A DNA stretch of 64,000 nt, from contig NC_052511.1 in assembly GCF_014356525.2 (NCBI RefSeq), positions 28,748,639 to 28,812,638 of the forward strand. Direction: 5' to 3'. Both the position numbers and the translations under genes were made by a program. The notes beneath the pieces were generated by a model. That model made no database searches and was not told the DNA's origin. It saw only the letters and a list, made by a program, of their open reading frames with translations. Source of the stretch: Nilaparvata lugens. Taxonomy: Eukaryota; Arthropoda; Insecta; Hemiptera; Delphacidae. Positions 57,424 to 64,000 of this stretch are shown piece by piece. The first letter of the stretch is position 1, and every line of letters starts with the position of its first letter.

Positions 57424-58609
57424 CATTTATGTTCCACAGCTAAGTATTTTTGTATCATCTACTTTGTATTTTTATACTGCCCTAATCTATTGTTTTTATC
57501 TTTCAGGTTAGGAATTCATGGTTGTTCGTAATCAACTTTACTTTATTTTTTGAGATACTGCTCTTGAGAATTGTTTGTCAGTTTCTTGTATTCAATTCAT
57601 GAATGTTTTGTGAACATTGCAATTATCAATCCTTTTGATTCCTTTTTATTATTCTTTGATTATTGCTAAAGCTTAGTTTCTGCATTTTGCAATTAGGCTA
57701 TTTCAGTATAGACTACTGTTATTCATATAACCTTCTGGTTAATTTCAACCTACCTGTTTTCTTTGTTAGTTTCAAACCGTTTCAAATGTTGAAGCTTTGC
57801 AATTTAACATATTTACATCTCAAATTTCCTAGGTGTTGTTTGTTATTTGAAATGACAATTGTAGGTTTAAACTAAAGACTACTTATTATAGACTCTGGTA
57901 TTCTATAAACGTTTGTTTAGTAGCCATTACATTTTTCCATTTTTGATACCAGATAGATTATTTTTCTATGTGCATTGCTGTTATATTCATAACCTTTTAC
58001 TGTCACTCATTAATAATTAAAATTCAAATTATTACCGTTTTCAAATTTATTCCATGTATTCAATTTTATTTCTTGTTCATGTGATTTGACATTCTTTAAT
58101 GCTGATTAAAGTTTTGTATTTTACTAACCTACTTTTTCATTTGGCATTTCACCTTAGCCTACATGTTAATGATTAGTTTTTATACTGAGTTGCCTAAAAC
58201 TTTTTTGCATTCATTCCAGTGCACAGGTTTTTGAATGCACAACGGTTCTAGCACTAATGTGGAGTTTCAGTCTCATGTCAAATCAATCAAGACACATTTG
58301 TTTTTCTTATTTCAGAATTTGATCTATTCTCTCCTATTTATACAGTCCACTCTTTTCTAAGACTAAATTCCACATTCAATGAGCAATTCATAAATGGTTC
58401 GTGCTCAATTTGCAAAATAATTATAATTTTATTAAATAATTCTCTGGAAAAATGCGTAGTACAGAACAGTACTCTTATCTGATACACAGTTGTTGATAAG
58501 GAAGCTTTATCGCTCAGTAGCTAACTATTCGTTTAGCAGATCTTTCATTCTATAAGGGTAATTACAATTTTTCTGGTTGATTCTTTCCTTTCATGAGATT
58601 TATTTAAAA
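57424..58609. other. AT-rich region, no supported gene
   Basis: T-rich on the plus strand, with no recognisable frame or element. Confidence 0.45.
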
Positions 58610-59082
58610 GTATCATCACACTACCTACCTAACTCATGCACGAGAAGGAGGTTACAAAATCCATTTATTAGGAATAGGGTGGACCCCCTGTCAGTTTCCA
58701 AGGGAGCAGACTCATGTCAGTTGATAGAGCTGGTAAATAACTATACAGGGCATTAATTTGTAAAAAAATCGGTCGCGTCATTTTGAGAAAATCATAATAG
58801 AAATATAACAGAATCCATTTTTCTCAAGAATATCACGGAGCTACTGCAATTTTCCCAGAAATGACTCATGTCAGTTGATAGGTATCCAGGGTATAAATTT
58901 GAAGTAAATCGTTAGAGCCGTTTTCGACAAAACCGTGAAAAACTTGGCTTTTTAGTCATTTTCCGCCATTTTGAATTGAATTTTATTGAATTTCTCATGG
59001 TCAGATCCTCATGGTATAAGGACCTTAAGTTTAAAATTTCAAGTCAATCGGTTAATTAGGAATGGGGTTATAGTGTTCACAG

Positions 59083-59119
<37 letters not shown>

Positions 59120-59262
59120 TCCAACACCCAAAAAACATGTTTTTGGACTCATAGCTCATAGGACCTTGAAACGTATAGAAAACTTGAAATCAGGGTACAT
59201 AATTTTTTTTGGAAAGCAATACTTTCTTTAACTATGGTAATAGGGCAAGGAAAGTAAAAAGT
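58610..59262 (+). mobile_element. Microsatellite-carrying repeat, copy C
   Basis: Blocks in order are TGCACGAGAAGGAGGTTACA, a CTCATGTCAGTTGATAG motif (twice), CCGCCATTTTGAATTGAATT, TATAAGGACCTTAAGTTT, a (CA)n tract (59,089-59,117), CCTTGAAACGTATAGAAA and the terminus AATAGGGCAAGGAAAGTAAA. It is in the same orientation as 60,757-61,855. The first ~250 bp of the family are missing. Confidence 0.75.
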
Positions 59263-59459
59263 AACTCCCATGATCATGATCAAGGTTTTCAACTTGAAAA
59301 TACTAGATGAAATTACCAATACATATTGGTCCAGATAAAATTATTCATATTAGAACATTTTTAAAAGTAATATTCATTTTATAATATAATTCATTTGCAG
59401 ATTTCTATAAAGTTTCATGCAATAAATACCTACTAGGTTATACTGGGTCGCACGAATGT

Positions 59460-59632
59460 GCGACTATTCTTCCTTTTTTGCTTTTTTTTTCTTCCTCTTC
59501 TTCTTCATTTTCTTCTTCCTCTTCTCTTTATTCTTCTACTTCTTCTATTTCTTCTTCTTCTTCTTCTTCTCCTTCTTCACCTTCTTCCTCTTCTTCTTCT
59601 TATTTTTCTTCTCCCAATTCTTCTTACCAACT
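59460..59632. repeat. (TTC)n-rich polypyrimidine tract
   Basis: An imperfect CTT/TTC microsatellite with almost no purines on the plus strand over ~170 bp. It yields spurious Phe, Leu or Ser homopolymer frames. Confidence 0.9.
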
Positions 59633-59929
59633 TTTATTAAAAACTTGCAATGTAATAACTGTACCGTAACTAATATAAATGTAACTGAATGAGTAACTGA
59701 TATTTGAATAAGTCACTGGCTTTTGGGGATTTTGACCCCCCACATTGAATTCGCTATAACAATAGAAGGAAAACATTAAGTGGTAAAATAATACATCAAA
59801 TTAAAGAGAAAACAAAGCTCTACAAATCTACGGTGAGCATTCATTTTTATGATGCATTGTTGGAGAGTTGTAGGCCCTGAAACATCAAAAAATAGGATTA
59901 AAAGCTGTTATTTTAACAATTTTACACTT

Positions 59930-60735
59930 TTAAGAGCTCATATCTCTAAAACTGTTGGAGATATCACAAATCACCACAGAACAAATATTGTAGAGAATCT
60001 ATCAAGCTTCATTTCTGATTAGTTAGACATGTCGGTTGAACGCATTTTCCTCGATATATGAGCGTGTAAGCAAAACATTGGAAAATGCATCTTTTAAACC
60101 ACCCTCATCCCTTTAGCACAAGGGATAGGGATGGGAACTTTTGATATTTTCACCCCCTAACTGGTCCCAACAAAGCTGCAAAATGAAAAAATTATGTTCA
60201 AAGCATTCTCTCCAAATTCCCTTGTCAATATTGATCAATATTGATCTCACACTCAACACTGAAGCTGCTGCAACAGTCGTGGGGATGTGCGTAAACTTGT
60301 GAAATTATGAATCAAATTGAAGACAATTTGATGCTCTATAAGCTCATGATCAGCATGGATTTTTCCCATCGATATTCAAAAAGTTATAAGAGCAAAAATA
60401 GCAAAAAATTGAGGAAAATGTGTTTTTTCAAAAATGTCACATCTTTTATCTCGAAAAGTGAAAGAGATATAGAAAAAGTTGTCAGATCAATATTATAGGA
60501 AATTATGTAAGCTTTAATTTCTTATAGAATAATCATGTATGTGAGATGCATAGTTTTCGAGTTATATGCGAGAAGGCAAAAAATGGTACCTTTGAACCAC
60601 CCCCACCTCCTTAGCACAGGGGGTAGGGGTGGGGACTTTTGACATGTTTACCTCCTCACTACCCTAAACAGAACTGCGGGGTCAACAATTCTCATCCAAA
60701 CTTTTCCCTCTATAACACTTCGTTGACTGGGCTAT
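59930..60735. repeat. Dispersed ~0.8-kb non-coding repeat, copy 2
   Basis: Collinear with 45,230-46,055, ending with the shared TTTTCCCTCTATAAC and TTGACTGGGCTA blocks. It lies between copies C and D of the microsatellite-carrying repeat. Confidence 0.7.
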
Positions 60736-60756
60736 ATCTCAATGTAACTTGGTAAA

Positions 60757-61855
60757 AAATCTGGTGTGGTACACTCACACAACTTTCCTTGCTCATTGAA
60801 CTGTAAGCCTCATTCTTGAACGAAAATAATTTAGAGGAATAACATAATGACGATTGGCGGCAACATATTTGAAACTACGATCAGACTTCTGTATAATTAT
60901 GTGTGTATATATTATTTTTCAGAGTACTTTTTCCTTTGTGTAAATTGTGAAATTCGATGATTTTTTAAAAGTCGTCAAAACAGCTGTTCTACAGATGAAA
61001 TATCTCGACTATGTGTTCTTTTTATGAACTGCTCTACCTACGTACCTCATGCACGAGAAGGAGGTTACAAAGTCCATTTCTCAAGGATGGGGTGGACCCC
61101 CCATTAGTTTCCCAGAAAGGAGACTCATGATAGTTGATAGAACTGATGAATAACTATACAGGGTATGAATTTGAAAAAAAAAATTGAGAAAATCGTGAAA
61201 AACATGGTTTTTTAGTAATTATCCGCCATTTTTCTCAAGAATATTACGGAGCTCCTGTAATTTTCCCAGAATTGAGACTCGTGTCAGTTGATAGGGCTTA
61301 TGAATAGCTATCCATGGTATGAATTTGAAGAAAATCGTTAGAGCCATTTTCGAGAAAACCGTGAAAAACATGGTTTTTTAGTGATTATCCGCCATTTTTC
61401 TCAAGAATATTACGGAGCTCCTGCATTTTTCCCAGAATTGAGATTTATGTCAGTTGATAGGGCTTATAAATAGCTATCCATGGTATGAATTTGAAAAAAT
61501 CGTTAGAGTCGTTTTCGAGAAAACCGTGAAAAACATGGTTTTTTAGTAATTATCCGCCATTTTTTTCGCCATTTTGAATTGAATTTTATCGAATTTCTTA
61601 TTGTCGGATCCTCATGTTATAAGGACCTTGAGTTTAAAATTTCAAGTCAATCGGTTGATTAGGAATGGAGTTATCGTGTTCACAGACATACACACATACA
61701 CACATACACATACACACAAATACACACATATACACATACACACATACACACACACAGACCAACACCAAAAAATCATGTTTTTGGACTCAGGGGACCTTGA
61801 AACGTATAGAAAACTTGAAATTAGGGAACCTTAATTTTTTTGGAAAGCAAATGAG
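60757..61855 (+). mobile_element. Microsatellite-carrying repeat, copy D (longest)
   Basis: It begins AAAAATCTGGTGTGGTACAC and keeps the 5' part (shared with 51,465), the GCACGAGAAGGAGG block, the CCGCCATTTT region, TATAAGGACCTT, the CA-rich tract (61,684-61,757), CCTTGAAACGTATAGAAA and TTTGGAAAGCAA. It stops before the GGCAAGGAAAG terminus seen in copies A and C. Internally, 61,155-61,570 holds about 2.5 tandem units of 165 bp, marked by AAAACATGGTTTTTTAGT at ~61,200, 61,365 and 61,530. Confidence 0.75.
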
Positions 61856-63459
61856 CAGCTGTGTAGACTATAAATTGCATGCCTCATTGCATGCCTCATT
61901 GAATGCAATATTTTATGCACTATTAATAGGATGCAAAGAACTTATAACAGCTTGTCTGGGCGCCTAGATGTCTTCTGGTTTTCTCGCGCTAAATTCCGGA
62001 AAGCGTTATATGATTATTAAATCTTGTGTGAGCATGATCTGATCAAATAAATATAGTTGGTGTATCAGTGTGGATGTGCATATGGTTTGGGACGTCGTTC
62101 TTTGTTATTATTTGCTATTATATTCTTTAATTTTTATAAGTTTTGGAATTTTGAATTCTCAATTTGTTTTATTTTCACTTTTTACATGAGTATTTGAAAT
62201 CTTCGTATTTTTCATTTTTGAATTAGTGGTATTTTTGTTGTTTGTAATATTTATTATTGCATAAGTTCGTATTATTTTTTTCTCATTTGTATCTGTACAA
62301 TTTTTATTGTTAAGGAGACATATTTGGGGAAACCCACTGTCTCCATTGTGGATAAATGAATAAATAAATGAGCTATTGATTGCGTGCAATAACGTATGCA
62401 ATTAATAACTAAAATAACATAATATTGTCTCTCGAACTTTCTCTGCTTTGAACTCGGGCTGTCCTGTTGCCAGTATGTCTTGAAGGAGATTCGCTTTTGA
62501 TGTTAGCATTTTTGATACACCAACCCGAACAGCCATTAGCCGTTTTCACACCGATATCTCGCCGATACGACATACAGACAGGATTCACTCTGATGGACAG
62601 TATAAGAGGAGGCTGCAGTTTATAACTGCGCGAGGTCCACTGCTCACAGAACTGTTAGTATCTTATTGACGAAAAATATAGAAGCTTTTGGGCTCAGAAT
62701 AACATTCGAATATTTATAAATAGAATTGATTGATCAATCAAGAGTACGGTACCGTTATAACGTATTTTTTAAATTTTTTCTTCTCTAGCTTATAGAAGCA
62801 GTCTTTTTGGGTGTGGTCTGGAGTGAAATATGTAGATTGGCCAAAAAAGATTTTTTTGGTAATGATTGGTTTTGGAAAAAAGCTATCCATTATCCTTGGA
62901 ATCGATTTCTGATTGAGTATTGCTATCGAGATTCTTTCATACGTTAATATTATTTTTCACATTTCACAGTAATTGGTCACAAACCCGAACAGAACAACAG
63001 AATGAGTTACATAACTCGGACAATTTCAGTATGACTAAAAAATGAACTCAGTGCTTAGTGTTCTCAGAAGCTTGGTTAGCCGCAGGCGATGAATTGAAAC
63101 TTGTTATGCTCGATTAAGACCTGCAGAGGCAGATTTATATGCGGGTACTACCCTAATATTAAAAATGATCTTCATGGTCAACGAAAAATAGTACTCAATC
63201 GCAAGTGAGATTCCATTTATACTGTCAGAATTTCTCATAAATTGAACCAATGCTTCACATTTTGACTAATGCTGACTGCTTTAACTGAATCTCACCATAG
63301 TTACAGCACAACAGTGAATCATAGCTGATTCCGAATTTCAAAGGCAGAAGATGAAAAAATTCCAAAGCAATACTCTAATGCACAGTTCTATTATTTTTTC
63401 CCAAACTATTCATTGATTTAAAATCAGTTGAGAGATTTACAGTTCTTTTTTTATTCTTG
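61856..63459. other. AT-rich region with a possible LINE 3' end
   Basis: At 62,287-62,370 the plus strand reads GGAAACCCACTGTCTCC followed by GATAAATGAATAAATAAATG, which looks like a LINE 3' terminus. No coding part is seen. The 80-residue minus frame at 62,401-62,159 is Asn/Lys-rich and not convincing. Nothing else is recognised. Confidence 0.35.
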
Positions 63460-64000
63460 AATATCATATATTTATTTCTTTATTTGCATTAATACATACA
63501 TGCAGACAACAGGTTAAACCCTTATATGCCTCCTCCAAACATTGCAACATTCTTCATTCAAAAATAAGATTTAGAATAAATAAGAAGCTAAGAATAAAAC
63601 AAGAGTAAAATTGAATAAGAACAAAATAAATTAAATAACAAAAAAGCGTCTTAACAATGGAAATATGTTTTTTTATAAAAAATCCTATTTTGATTTATTG
63701 CTGAATCTACTTCCGAGGAAAAAAGATGAGAGGTGGAAAAATATGCACTTAAAATATCTTACATGGGCACAAACCGTTGAATACAGAACAAAGAATCATG
63801 TGGGCACTAAAAAAAAAGAAGAAAAATGTCATACAGAAACCTGGCCACAAATCTAGCCCTCCAGAGTGTTGCAGAATCTGCCACGAGAGCACCCAAAGAC
63901 TTCTAGGCGCCCAGAAAAGAGATTGAAAAGAAAGAAGAAGAAAAAGAAGATGAAGAAGTAGAAGAAAAAAATATGAGATAGGCGAACATGTTTTTTCTGT
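63460..64000. other. Possible minus-strand LINE 3' end and a (GAA)n tract
   Basis: 63,460-63,640 has a TTTATTTCTTTATTTGCATT edge and an AACCCTTATATGCCTCCTCC block, reminiscent of 42,905-43,090. A GAA-rich simple repeat occupies about 63,919-63,970. No gene is supported. Confidence 0.35.

Noticed and set aside
59456..59692. Phe-, Leu- and Ser-rich frames that look like membrane proteins
   Set aside because: They are the three frames of a TTC/CTT simple repeat.

Overview
This is intron-bearing, AT-rich animal DNA, most likely from a hemipteran insect such as a planthopper. That attribution is inferred from the gene structures and the mix of transposons, not proven. There is no prokaryotic gene organisation, CRISPR array or operon.

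Only two host genes can be supported. They lie head to head around position 28,000 and share a promoter region of about 480 bp. On the minus strand is a p24/TMED7-type cargo receptor of the early secretory pathway, with three coding exons between 27,922 and 21,442 (211 residues). On the plus strand is NDUFA4, an 80-residue mitochondrial respiratory-chain subunit, with three coding exons between 28,404 and 39,551. All splice junctions were read from the sequence, and both reading frames are intact. Their introns are packed with retrotransposons.

Most of the remaining recognisable sequence is mobile DNA. LINE retrotransposons occur at 3.7-5.8 kb (plus), 7.5-7.9 kb (minus, 3' fragment), 16.1-19.3 kb (minus; ORF1 and endonuclease kept, reverse transcriptase core deleted, exact 59-bp flanking direct repeats), 23.3-26.7 kb (minus, carrying a long foldback), 29.2-30.3 kb (plus, decayed), 30.3-31.7 kb (minus, open reverse transcriptase frame), 32.8-37.3 kb (minus, CR1-like with a PHD-finger ORF1) and 52.8-54.0 kb (plus, RTE-like tail). 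DNA transposons and MITEs include a deleted mariner-type element (38.3-39.2 kb), a MITE nested in another terminal-inverted-repeat element (40.0-41.3 kb) and a TTA-flanked PIF/Harbinger-like element (41.7-42.6 kb). There are also a tRNA-derived SINE, several short foldback repeats, and a repeat family that carries a (CA)n microsatellite inside it (copies near 48.5, 51.5, 58.6-59.3 and 60.8-61.9 kb). A 721-bp tandem duplication lies at 55.8-57.3 kb.

The rest (roughly 0-3.7, 11-15.6, 19.4-21.4, 46-48.4, 49-51.4, 54-55.8, 57.4-58.6 and 61.9-64 kb) is AT-rich sequence in which I see no supportable gene. I found no convincing new multi-gene system. The best leads are the two long hairpins (possible small-RNA sources), the 59-bp duplication around the deleted LINE, and the microsatellite-carrying repeat family.
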